Shown in pieces: positions 42,816 to 50,551 of a stretch of DNA of 64,000 nucleotides. Made by a program: the position numbers and the translations under genes. Location: positions 1 through 64,000 of the forward strand of contig NZ_CP009919.1 in NCBI RefSeq assembly GCF_000832985.1, given 5' to 3'. This DNA is from Priestia megaterium NBRC 15308 = ATCC 14581 (lineage in GTDB: Bacteria > Bacillota > Bacilli > Bacillales > Bacillaceae_H). Numbering within the stretch: the first letter of the stretch is position 1; the number at the start of each line of letters is the position of its first letter. The notes under the pieces are model-generated. The model saw only the letters and a list, made by a program, of their open reading frames with translations, was not told where the DNA came from and did not search any database.

Positions 42816-43292
42816 TCAGACCGTTAAGTCATTTTCTGATTTTATATCAATCGCTTGTTGTAAAAGTCTTTTAAGAACCGCAGCAAAGACTGCAATTACC
42901 AATGAAGCAAAGATCGGGACCATTCCAACTATTACGAGACCTGGAGCATCATCTTTCTCTGCCGCAAGAAAAACAAATGGCATCATTACCACATACAGGC
43001 CACTAATTGACATTGCACAGTATTTTATTTTCCTTAAAGCTATTACGGAGATGTTAGAAAACGCTTTGTTCTTGTCAATATAGATTAAAAGTCGGAACGC
43101 CTGATACAACGTGAAAAAATACGGGATAGCTGAAAGATACATAATGCTTACAGCAGGATATAGTATGTAGGAATAATCTGGATTTGCTATATTATTAGCT
43201 AAATAAAATAGGCCAAATATGCCTAAAGTAAGAACTGGAGCTCCCATAAGAAAAAGAGCTATTTTCAAAAATATTGTTGAACTTCGTTTCAA
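42816..43292 (-). CDS. DUF2975 membrane protein (YoaS-like)
   Basis: From TTG 43292 (GAGGTG 7 bases upstream) the product is 158 aa and starts KRSSTIFLKIALFLMG, as expected for the family. Four membrane helices are seen. DUF2975 proteins pair with a small XRE regulator, presumably as a sensor or modulator of it; the mechanism is not known. Confidence 0.85.
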   Translation of the reverse strand: MKRSSTIFLKIALFLMGAPVLTLGIFGLFYLANNIANPDYSYILYPAVSIMYLSAIPYFFTLYQAFRLLIYIDKNKAFSNISVIALRKIKYCAMSISGLYVVMMPFVFLAAEKDDAPGLVIVGMVPIFASLVIAVFAAVLKRLLQQAIDIKSENDLTV

Positions 43293-43426
43293 AATAAAGC
43301 ACCTCACTTATTAATTTCAAATATGAATTTAACATACAATTTATCGTTTTACAATAAATTTTTTCTGTTTAATATTATATTATTATTGTTATGAGAATAT
43401 ACTTTTCGTTTCTTACAAATATAAAA

Positions 43427-43452
43427 AGCATTTCTCATGACAAAGAAATGCT
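43427..43452. terminator. Small hairpin upstream of the YoaS-like gene
   Basis: AGCATTTCT (43427-43435) pairs with AGAAATGCT (43444-43452). Apart from this and repeat copy D, the stretch 43308-43736 holds no gene. Confidence 0.4.
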
Positions 43453-43509
43453 CTATAAATGTAAATATTTAATTTATACCTTTATCAACTAACCTGCACC
43501 GATAATTGA

Positions 43510-43650
43510 TGAAGATCGACGTTGTATGAATACAGTAACACTAACGAAATAGATACTAATTAATAAATGTAGTGATTATTTCTTAGATACATGTAGCTAC
43601 TTCAGTAAACTTGCTGTCCATTCAAAAAATAAATAAGAAACTTACTGAAC
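43510..43650 (+). repeat. Dispersed repeat, partial copy D (first half)
   Basis: Aligns with the first part of copy A: ATAGATACTAATTAAT..., TAGATACATGTAGCTAC, TTCAGTAAACTTGC-TGTCCAT and AAACTTACTGAACAG. The stem is TTCAGTAA / TTACTGAA; relative to copy A a G-C pair is replaced by T-A and one mismatch is repaired. Confidence 0.65.
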
Positions 43651-43736
43651 AGCCAAGGATATAAACATTCTCTCGCTTTTTAAAGGAACTATCTTAATAT
43701 CATTATTTTGCATTTTATGAAAAATATTACTTAATT

Positions 43737-44711
43737 TTAACTAGTTAAAAGTATTTTGCCCTTAATTTTAGTAGTAAGAGCTTTTTTTACATCTGGAAGA
43801 TGATATTGAGCTTGGGGTTTTGTGAATGTTAACTGTTTCTTATGAATAAATTGTATAAGCTGATAAAATGTTTCGTGCCATTTACGTGTAGAGACTTTTT
43901 GGTTCCAATGACGTAAATGAAATATATTTGTTTTTATTTTATTATTATTCATAATTTCTGCCCAATTGACAGGTATTCCTGATAGAAGACCTATAGTCAA
44001 AAATATTCCATTTGGACTGACACAATAGGCTAAGTTTGTACCAGAAGGTCCACCAATAGAGTCAATTGCTGCTTTGGCTCCACGACCATTCGTCAATTCC
44101 ATAACCGTATCGTAGAGTGGGGTCGTCCCTGTATTAATTACATATGAAGCACCAAGTTGAGTTAATTCCTCTGTGTAGATATTATTTCGAGTTACTGCAA
44201 TCAAACGAAACCCCAAAATACGGGATAATTGAGCAAAAACACGACCAATAGAAGAGCCGCAGGCATTTACAATTAGGTCATCTCCTGGTTTTAACGCTAA
44301 TACTTCCGTACAAATCACCCATGCTGTGATAGGGTTGATATAAAGCTGTGCAGCTATGTAATCCTCTAGATAATCTGGAACTATAATGGCTAGTTCAGCT
44401 GATGTTTTTACAAACTCCTGCCATGTACCTTCACCCCGTAAGGGTAATACTCGTTTGCCAAGAAACCATTTAGAAACAGATGGACCTACTTCTTCTACGG
44501 TACCAACTCCTTCATATCCCGGAATGGCAGGTAAAGAAATCCGATTTGAATAGGCCCCTCTAATAGGAATTAAATCCGATGGATTGATTGGTCGAGTTTT
44601 CATTCGTACTAGCACTTCGCCAACTCCAGGATCTTTCACTTGTTTATTTTCTATTTGTAAAACTTGTTGAGGTTCTCCGAATTCATAAAATTTAATGCTT
44701 GTTGCTTTCAA
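43737..44711 (-). CDS. Zinc-binding-dehydrogenase-type (MDR) oxidoreductase
   Basis: A 324-aa medium-chain dehydrogenase/reductase. The N-terminal GroES-like domain carries PAIPGYEGVGTVEEVG, the C-terminal Rossmann fold IVNACGSSIGRVFAQLSRIL, and the middle has INPSDLIPIRG. The zinc-ligand cysteines of alcohol dehydrogenases are absent, so a quinone reductase or enoyl-reductase (2-enoyl-thioester reductase-like, NADPH) function is more likely. The gene is monocistronic. The following 44712-45036 is gene-free. Confidence 0.85.
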   Translation of the reverse strand: MKATSIKFYEFGEPQQVLQIENKQVKDPGVGEVLVRMKTRPINPSDLIPIRGAYSNRISLPAIPGYEGVGTVEEVGPSVSKWFLGKRVLPLRGEGTWQEFVKTSAELAIIVPDYLEDYIAAQLYINPITAWVICTEVLALKPGDDLIVNACGSSIGRVFAQLSRILGFRLIAVTRNNIYTEELTQLGASYVINTGTTPLYDTVMELTNGRGAKAAIDSIGGPSGTNLAYCVSPNGIFLTIGLLSGIPVNWAEIMNNNKIKTNIFHLRHWNQKVSTRKWHETFYQLIQFIHKKQLTFTKPQAQYHLPDVKKALTTKIKGKILLTS

Positions 44712-45036
44712 GATAGGTATCCTCCTTTAGTTTGTTCATTTATATAGTTATAGTGTACAACCTCTTCATTTCTAGTTCTTATAACAACTATTACAGATAG
44801 CATGAAAGGAATTTCAGTTGGGGTTTTAATTCATATGATTTGGGTGCATATCTCGAATTTTATTAAACTATAAACAAAAATATATAATCCATACCGCGCA
44901 AAAATAATATTTAAGTAACAAGCTGATTTATTTCGGATCAAAGCCAATACTAATGTCTAGCACCAAAAACAATGACTGCATTTAATAAAGAAATTTAGAT
45001 ATCTGAGGAAGCGTATATATATACCTTTAACTCTAT

Positions 45037-45300
45037 TTATTTTTCAACCAGACCCATGACAAACGGAGTAAGGTCACTCAATTTTTCTTTATCGCTAAGG
45101 ATCTTCAAAAAAACATTGGAGACATGTTCAGGTATAGGTGTTTGACTATCTACAGTTGCTGTCAAAAAATAATATAAAAAATCAAAATGATTTTCTCTTC
45201 TCATTGCATCAATTAAATAGTAAGCATAAAGATTATTATTCAATAGCTTCCTTCTTAAAATTATTCCAAAATCATACAACTCATTAACAGTTGTATTCAC
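45037..45300 (-). CDS. Hypothetical protein, 87 aa
   Basis: The start is GTG 45300 with AGAAGGAGG 7-9 bases upstream. The sequence is helical and rich in aromatic residues (FGIILRRKLLNNNLYAYYLI, FDFLYYFLTATVD). It has no signal peptide or clear membrane helix. No family is recognised. It heads a run of small minus-strand genes. Confidence 0.65.
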   Translation of the reverse strand: MNTTVNELYDFGIILRRKLLNNNLYAYYLIDAMRRENHFDFLYYFLTATVDSQTPIPEHVSNVFLKILSDKEKLSDLTPFVMGLVEK

Positions 45301-45424
45301 AATCTCTGCCTCCTTCTAAGCTTTATACGGGTAAAAACTGAATTTCACATAAGCTTGCTTGGATAAGATCATAAACATAATTGATGCATCTACTATATAT
45401 ATTGAAAGAGGTTTTTAACAGCAA

Positions 45425-45466
45425 TAGACGACCTATTCATTCGGATTAGAAACGTGAGGTCGCCTA
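45425..45466 (-). terminator. Terminator after the 45-aa gene
   Basis: TAGACGACCT (45425-45434) pairs with AGGTCGCCTA (45457-45466), one mismatch. Confidence 0.6.
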
Positions 45467-45518
45467 CATTATTTTCATATTCATTTTTTTATCCTTTCAG
45501 CTTACTTTATCAATAGCT

Positions 45519-45656
45519 TTATTCCTCTATATTTTCATCTTCTAACTGCCTTGGACTCTCATCATGACATTGATTAAATAAATAAGTAAGGTACGAATGC
45601 AGTTCAAATCGGTCCTTTTGAATAAAGGCAGACCATATTTGTTTGTCTTCGCCCAT
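45519..45656 (-). CDS. Small acidic hypothetical protein, 45 aa
   Basis: ATG 45656 follows GGAGGAGAAAG, a very strong ribosome site. The peptide (MGEDKQIWSAFIQKDRFELH ... CHDESPRQLEDENIEE) is acidic at the C-terminus. No family is recognised, but the RBS and stop-terminator arrangement argue for a real gene. Confidence 0.6.
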   Translation of the reverse strand: MGEDKQIWSAFIQKDRFELHSYLTYLFNQCHDESPRQLEDENIEE

Positions 45657-45775
45657 TCTTTCTCCTCCTTTTTTATTTCATTTCTTTATCTTTACGGTTT
45701 TCTAGCTAGTAATCTTTTGCACGTACAGAGTGACCATTTGTAAAAAAATGTAGAACACTTTCTACTAAATTGAAA

Positions 45776-45958
45776 TCAATAAATATCTTCAATGCCAGAT
45801 AAATTAATAAAAAGAATATTTTGTTTTTCATCTTTTAAAGACAGGGTCTGTTCATGAAGATTAAGATTATAAACACGACCTTTACACGTTTGTAGTGACC
45901 CATTTTCATAATAATGAACCGTAACTGCCCCATTTTTGATTAGCTTTTTCAAAAACAT
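45776..45958 (-). CDS. YolD-like small protein
   Basis: A 60-aa frame with AAAGGAGGG upstream of the ATG. The pattern VHYYENGSLQTCKGRVYNLN, then QTLSLKDEKQNI and INLSGIEDI, follows the C-terminal half of the YolD-like family (VTIxYYxNGFxxxxxGxIxxID...). YolD-like proteins often lie next to Y-family DNA polymerases; none is here. It may be a free-standing short form. Confidence 0.6.
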   Translation of the reverse strand: MFLKKLIKNGAVTVHYYENGSLQTCKGRVYNLNLHEQTLSLKDEKQNILFINLSGIEDIY

Positions 45959-46002
45959 AGATTAACCCTCCTTTTAACAAATGAATTGCAATTAGCAAAA
46001 AT

Positions 46003-46176
46003 CTAAAAAGATAGATCTTGGATTGCCGGATTAACTATTTGATACTCTGTTTCTAACTCATGTAAGGTTAATTCATAAAGCTGTTTGTTTCCTTTTTTAT
46101 AGATTCCTAAATGGATTAAAGAATCTGTAATCGAGTTTTTTCTACGTTGTATATCAGGGTAGATTTGTTCACTCAT
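46003..46176 (-). CDS. Fur-regulated basic protein A-like (FbpA family)
   Basis: A 57-aa frame with GGCGGTGGAA before ATG 46176. The core RRKNSITDSLIHLGIYKKGN followed by KQLYELTLHELETEYQ fits the FbpA family, small proteins that act with the FsrA RNA in iron sparing in B. subtilis. No clear Fur box is visible in its promoter, so iron control here is not shown. Confidence 0.65.
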   Translation of the reverse strand: MSEQIYPDIQRRKNSITDSLIHLGIYKKGNKQLYELTLHELETEYQIVNPAIQDLSF

Positions 46177-46599
46177 TATTCCACCGCCTAATTTCAGAAT
46201 GGTCTTTGGTATGATTGTCGAACTATTTTAATTCATTATACAGCTCGCTAGTTACAAGAAAATGAAAATAAAGTAAAACTGATGTAATAAATAAGTAAAT
46301 TCGATTAGATAAGTGTGTATATGTGTCCTATCTATTTACTTTAAAGTCAATGTTTATCGCCTCAACCCATAGTAAAAAAATGTCCCTATGAGTTTCACTT
46401 TTAAGAAGTTCCTTTCCACAATTCTTGGATTTTTCTCTCAAGCGATTCTAAAACACAAAAGACTGTATTCATTATTCACTGTAATAACTCCCCATAAAAA
46501 CTAGTATTAGGTATATTATGGTATCCTTTTTTGATTAATGAAATACTTTCTACAAAACTTCCTTTAAACTTACATAAAATCACAAAGTAAGACTAAATA

Positions 46600-46682
46600 C
46601 TCTCGCAGTAGGTGATGAGTAGATGATTATGGAGTATGTACTCTTTTTTATATCTTGGGTATTGGACTAGTCACTTATATTT
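46600..46682 (+). repeat. Dispersed repeat, partial copy B (second half)
   Basis: Aligns with 41570-41648: CTCGCAGTAGGTGATGAGTAG ... TATGTACT ... TTGGGTATTGGACTAGTCAC in place of GCAGTAAGTAAGGGGTAGGT ... GGGTTGGACTAGTGGC. It lies in a 1.1-kb stretch (46177-47337) otherwise lacking intact genes. Confidence 0.6.
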
Positions 46683-47078
46683 TTCACGGAACGGAATGGA
46701 AGAGAGGGGAAGAGAAATCTTATCCACCCAACATAACAATTTAGAGTAACCCACCATTGCTATGTTAGATACTAACGTGATGTTTCTCCTTTACAACGAA
46801 GGGTATTTAAGAAAAAACATCTTATAAATCATTTAACTAAATATAAAATTGAAAGACCTGATTAGCTTGACTAAATTGTTTTCTGCTCGCATCGGTCATT
46901 TATATTTCCTGCGATCATTCTTTTAATAACTTTTTTATTTATCTTCTTTCTATGAGAAAAAGAAATAGATATAAACGAAGTAGAGTAAAAAGAGACATTA
47001 AGAATTATCTATAAATAAACCCTATCGTCAGTATTAATGACAGGGGAAATAAGGGTTCCAGACGGATAGGTTCACTGA

Positions 47079-47255
47079 GTCGCCCTCAACCTTTTCAAAG
47101 CTGAGACGAAATTAGCAGTGCATAAAGCGTGGAACCTTCCAGATCCGAAGATAAATGTTTATGCGTATATTCTAAAGTTTTTAGTAAACGGCTCAGTCCT
47201 TAAACCCGAGATTTCAAATTTGCTATTAGATCATGATTTAACATATAAAAAGTAA
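47079..47255 (+). pseudogene. Coding-like remnant of unknown gene
   Basis: The plus-strand frame 47079-47255 encodes LFKAETKLAVHKAWNLPDPK then INVYAYILKFLVNGSVLKPE without a proper start; a GTG at 47118 lacks an RBS. The composition looks like real protein. Probably the 3' remnant of a lost gene; no family recognised. Confidence 0.3.
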
Positions 47256-47267
47256 TTTCTAATATAA

Positions 47268-47314
47268 ACACCCAAAGAAATCTTACATATTGTATAAGGT
47301 TTCTTTGGGCGTTT
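47268..47314. terminator. Terminator between remnant and coiled-coil gene
   Basis: CACCCAAAGAAATCTTA and TAAGGTTTCTTTGGGCG pair with small mismatches around CATATTGTA; both flanks are T/A-rich. Confidence 0.65.
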
Positions 47315-47337
47315 ATTCAAATTGTTTCTATACATTC

Positions 47338-47565
47338 TTATAATTGAGCAAGTTCTTCAGATAACTTTTTTGATTTAGCCTTTAGTTGTTCTTTTTGACC
47401 TTCCAAATCCGCAACTGCAGTCAAAGCTTCTGGATTCTGAGGTTCTTCTTTAAGTTGCTTTAGCATAGCTATAAGAGACTCTGAGACTTTTATCAAATTT
47501 TTGTTCACTTCATCTTGCTTTTTTAAATTAATAATTTCACATTTTTTCTTTTCGATATTATTCAT
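47338..47565 (-). CDS. Small coiled-coil hypothetical protein, 75 aa
   Basis: A highly charged, all-helical protein (KKCEIINLKKQDEVNKNLIK ... EGQKEQLKAKSKKLSEELAQ) with heptad spacing. GGAAAGAAAG precedes the ATG. No family recognised. Likely cytosolic and oligomeric. Confidence 0.6.
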   Translation of the reverse strand: MNNIEKKKCEIINLKKQDEVNKNLIKVSESLIAMLKQLKEEPQNPEALTAVADLEGQKEQLKAKSKKLSEELAQL

Positions 47566-47719
47566 TAGCCTACTTCCTTTCTTTCAATATGGAACTGAAA
47601 ATTAACTCCTTAATCTTTTAAAAGCTGATAACAAATGTGACAAATAAACCGATTTAACGATGTAATATGTGCAAACGATGGTCATAATCTAATCTTACTA
47701 AAGGGAATGTAATCAAAGG

Positions 47720-47760
47720 TTAATGAAAGAGAACCTACTTAGTAGGTCCTCTTTCATTAA
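47720..47760 (-). terminator. Terminator of the YflT-like stress gene
   Basis: TTAATGAAAGAGAACCTACT (47720-47739) pairs with AGTAGGTCCTCTTTCATTAA (47741-47760), one mismatch. It overlaps the stop codon. Confidence 0.8.
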
Positions 47761-48083
47761 CCTGCTTTTGTTGCAATTACTAGTACACGTCCCTGATCTA
47801 ATTCCCTTTCATATTGCTGAGCTTCTACATCTGATAATCCTAAAGAGTGGATTTTAGAACGTAATTCATCTCCACGGGATCGGAAAACGTTGGCCATTAA
47901 ATCGAATGCTCCTTGTTCTGAAACACCGACATCATTTGTCTCCAATGCTTCCGTTAAATCTTTAGAACGATTTTTATCATGAGCTAATAAATATACTTCG
48001 TCTCTTGTATATCCTCGATTTAGAAATTGTTCAATTACTTCTTTTGCTTGAACTCCGTTTTCTACTACTCTTACATTTTTCAT
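47757..48083 (-). CDS. YflT/GSP17M-type general stress protein
   Basis: From ATG 48083, with GGAGG 7 bases upstream, the product is 108 aa. VRVVENGVQAKEVIEQFLNR, GYTRDEVYLLAHD and VLVIATKAG are typical of the general stress protein 17M-like domain (PF11181). B. subtilis YflT is controlled by sigma-B. A GGGTAC resembling a sigma-B -10 lies upstream here, but no clear -35 was found. The longer frame to 48191 is unsupported. Confidence 0.85.
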   Translation of the reverse strand: MKNVRVVENGVQAKEVIEQFLNRGYTRDEVYLLAHDKNRSKDLTEALETNDVGVSEQGAFDLMANVFRSRGDELRSKIHSLGLSDVEAQQYERELDQGRVLVIATKAG

Positions 48084-48517
48084 AAAACAACCTCCTTTTA
48101 TAGTTAAATAATATGTACCCATTTCTAAGAAATAAAAATCATTTTTATACTCAATAATAAATTTTAAAAATCTTGCTGCAAGTTCTTCCATTCTATGTTT
48201 CAGGTCATCTATTAAATTACTTCCCTCTCTTTAAAATCTAAAGCTGTAGGGATTAAAACTTGGGATTACGTTTTGGAAGATGATGCACGGGAATGAAATG
48301 AAATAGGACAGCTATTAAATAAAGGAATGCTTCACTGTTTATATAAAGGATGAAGGTGTAGAAGAGTATCTGTTAAAGGCTGTATACAATATGGGGGCTG
48401 ATGAAGTTTGGAAGAATTAGTAGTAAGTTAACCTAAAACGTTGCCTGTAATGAAGGGCTATTTACCTGATTAGTAAAAGGAATTTATAAGGATACTCATT
48501 ACGTGAAATTTCATGTG

Positions 48518-48556
48518 AAAAGGTCTGTATCAAAATAGATACAGACCTTTTTTACA
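48518..48556 (+). terminator. Strong plus-strand terminator after a decayed gene
   Basis: AAAAGGTCTGTATC (48518-48531) pairs perfectly with GATACAGACCTTTT (48538-48551), then TT. The stretch before it (48240-48420) has coding-like pieces (KDEGVEEYLLKAVYNMGADE) in broken frames, evidently a lost plus-strand gene. Confidence 0.75.
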
Positions 48557-48662
48557 ATATTTATGGAAGTCTTTCTTAAAGGAGTCTAATAAATAAGCAA
48601 TAAGCTTTTATTTTTATAATTCATGAGATAATAAAATATATACTATTGAGGTGAAAATTGAT

Positions 48663-48824
48663 ATGTATAACAAGATTTAAGTAGCATTTGATGGCTCTAA
48701 ACCTTCTATTCATGCTCTTCAACAAGACAAAAGAAATGATACTGAATTAGGCAATGAATTTCAAGTTGGAAACACGAATTCACAGAGCCAGAAAAAGAGT
48801 GGACGTCAAATAAATAAAGAGTAA
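48663..48824 (+). pseudogene. Universal stress protein (UspA) remnant
   Basis: From ATG 48663 (GAGGTG upstream) the frame reads MYNKI, a TAA, then VAFDGSKPSIHALQQD, the unmistakable N-terminus of a UspA protein (MYxKILVAxDGSxxSxxAL), and soon passes into unrelated sequence ending at 48822. Both a stop at codon 6 and the loss of the main body show that it is inactive. Confidence 0.7.
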
Positions 48825-48845
48825 ATCCCATTCTTCAAAGATAAT

Positions 48846-48888
48846 AAGAAGCCTTAGTTTAAATTTATAATCTGAACTAAGGCTTCTT
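48846..48888 (-). terminator. Terminator of the kinase-ThDP enzyme operon
   Basis: AAGAAGCCTTAGTT (48846-48859) pairs perfectly with AACTAAGGCTTCTT (48875-48888); on the minus strand ATTATT follows. Confidence 0.8.
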
Positions 48889-48889
48889 A

Positions 48890-50551
48890 TTATACTCTGT
48901 TTAAGATAGGTGGTATTTCATTGGGATCAACTATCACTTCTATAACTGAAGGGATAGTTTTATATTCCAACGTTTGTCTAATAGCATCCTCTATTTCACT
49001 TTTATTTCTACACCTATAAGCAATAGCTCCTAATGATTCTGCAAACTTCTTAATATTAGTTTTTTCTTTATACTTCGCTCCAACCGAGCGATTTAACCAT
49101 TGTTTCATTCCTTTATCAACCATATCTAAGCCACCATTATTAAATACAATAAATATTACTGCAATGCCTTCATTTACAGCTGTTGCAATTTCGGTACCGT
49201 GCATGAGGGTACATCCATCACCAGTGAGGCATACAATAGGTTTATGCGGTGAAGCTATTTTAGCACCTATTGCATAACCGATAGCATGTCCCATAGTCCC
49301 AAACACATCATCAAAAAAGAAAGTGCCAGGCTCGTAGATATCGTAGTGCTTAATAGCAAAAAAAGTATGACTTCCATCGTCCCCAAATAATATTGTGTCA
49401 TTTGGTAAATGTCTACGAAGCTCTTTAATTGCACTAGCTGCTGATATATAATGTGAACTTTCACTTAGCTCTTCAGTTTGATTTTTTTCATTCCCTTGTT
49501 CTTGGGCAAGTAAATTAATTGGTGCTAAGGAAGCTGAATCCATGTCATTCACTTTCTTTTTGAGTTCTTCTAAGTTTCTTTTTGCATCTCCTTGGATAAC
49601 TAGGGTTGGAACTGAAATTGATTTCCCTGAAAAGGTGATGTCTATATCAAATTGAATAATTTTCTTAGGCTTATAACTCTCTTTGAATCCTGCTAAAGAC
49701 ATATCGCTTAATTTACTTCCAATTACAATCATGAGATCTATATGAGATTGCAAATACTTCGTCGCTCTTTCTGTACCACCTAAGCCAAATGCACCTAAAG
49801 ATAAAGAATGATTAGCAGAAAAAGTACCTTTTCCACCAGGAGTTGTAATAACCGGAATCCCCCATTTTTCAGCAAGCCATTTTACTTCCTCATAAGCTTT
49901 AGAAATCTGTACACCTTTTCCTAAAAATAATATTGGATTTTCTGCTTGATTTAATTGATGGATTACGTTCTCCAATTGTGTTGATACCACAGGAACTTCT
50001 CTCGGTAATTCAAATTTGAAAGGATTAATTTCTTCTACTAACACTTCAAAGGGAATAGAAAGATGGACCGGACCTTTAACCCCCACACATGCTTTTTCAA
50101 TAGCATGTTTAAAATATAATTCAAACTGTTCTTTACGCTCAACTCGTGCACTAAATAACGTTACGGGCTCAAACATTTTCACTAAATCTGTACCAAACAT
50201 TGAGGAATCTTGCCCTAAAGCTTTTCCTGTATTTTTTATGGACGGATGGCCTGTAATAAACAAAACAGGAAGATGATAAGCTTTAGCCTGCCCAGCAGAT
50301 GTCAAAAGATTTGTTCCTCCAGGACCAGAGGTTCCTATTGCAACTCCAATAGTATCTTTTATCAATGAATAGCCTGATGCTGCAAAACCTGCTCCATTTT
50401 CATGTCTAGTAACTATAAATTCTAGTTCGTTATCCTCTATTTCAGTTAATATAGGAACGATAGGTTTACCTGGAATCCCAAAGATGTGAGTAACTCCCCA
50501 TTCTTTAAAATGATCAATTAATAAAGAAACTACTGTTTTCATGTTAGTCAT
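48890..50551 (-). CDS. Thiamine-diphosphate-dependent enzyme (acetolactate synthase/decarboxylase-like)
   Basis: A 553-aa three-domain ThDP enzyme. The N-terminal PYR domain has the catalytic glutamate in IVTRHENGAGFAASGY, a central FAD/NAD-like domain follows (PILFLGKGVQ), and the C-terminal PP domain holds the GDG...NN motif LTGDGCTLMHGTEIAT, VIFIVFNNGG. This places it in the IlvB/POX/decarboxylase superfamily; substrate is undetermined. Its ATG overlaps the stop of the sensor kinase gene (ATGA), so the two are coupled, which is unusual for a catabolic ThDP enzyme. Confidence 0.85.
   Translation of the reverse strand: MTNMKTVVSLLIDHFKEWGVTHIFGIPGKPIVPILTEIEDNELEFIVTRHENGAGFAASGYSLIKDTIGVAIGTSGPGGTNLLTSAGQAKAYHLPVLFITGHPSIKNTGKALGQDSSMFGTDLVKMFEPVTLFSARVERKEQFELYFKHAIEKACVGVKGPVHLSIPFEVLVEEINPFKFELPREVPVVSTQLENVIHQLNQAENPILFLGKGVQISKAYEEVKWLAEKWGIPVITTPGGKGTFSANHSLSLGAFGLGGTERATKYLQSHIDLMIVIGSKLSDMSLAGFKESYKPKKIIQFDIDITFSGKSISVPTLVIQGDAKRNLEELKKKVNDMDSASLAPINLLAQEQGNEKNQTEELSESSHYISAASAIKELRRHLPNDTILFGDDGSHTFFAIKHYDIYEPGTFFFDDVFGTMGHAIGYAIGAKIASPHKPIVCLTGDGCTLMHGTEIATAVNEGIAVIFIVFNNGGLDMVDKGMKQWLNRSVGAKYKEKTNIKKFAESLGAIAYRCRNKSEIEDAIRQTLEYKTIPSVIEVIVDPNEIPPILNRV

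Noticed and set aside
48084-48191. N-terminal extension of the YflT-like protein
   Set aside because: The extension lacks an RBS and similarity; GGAGG directly before ATG 48083 decides the start.
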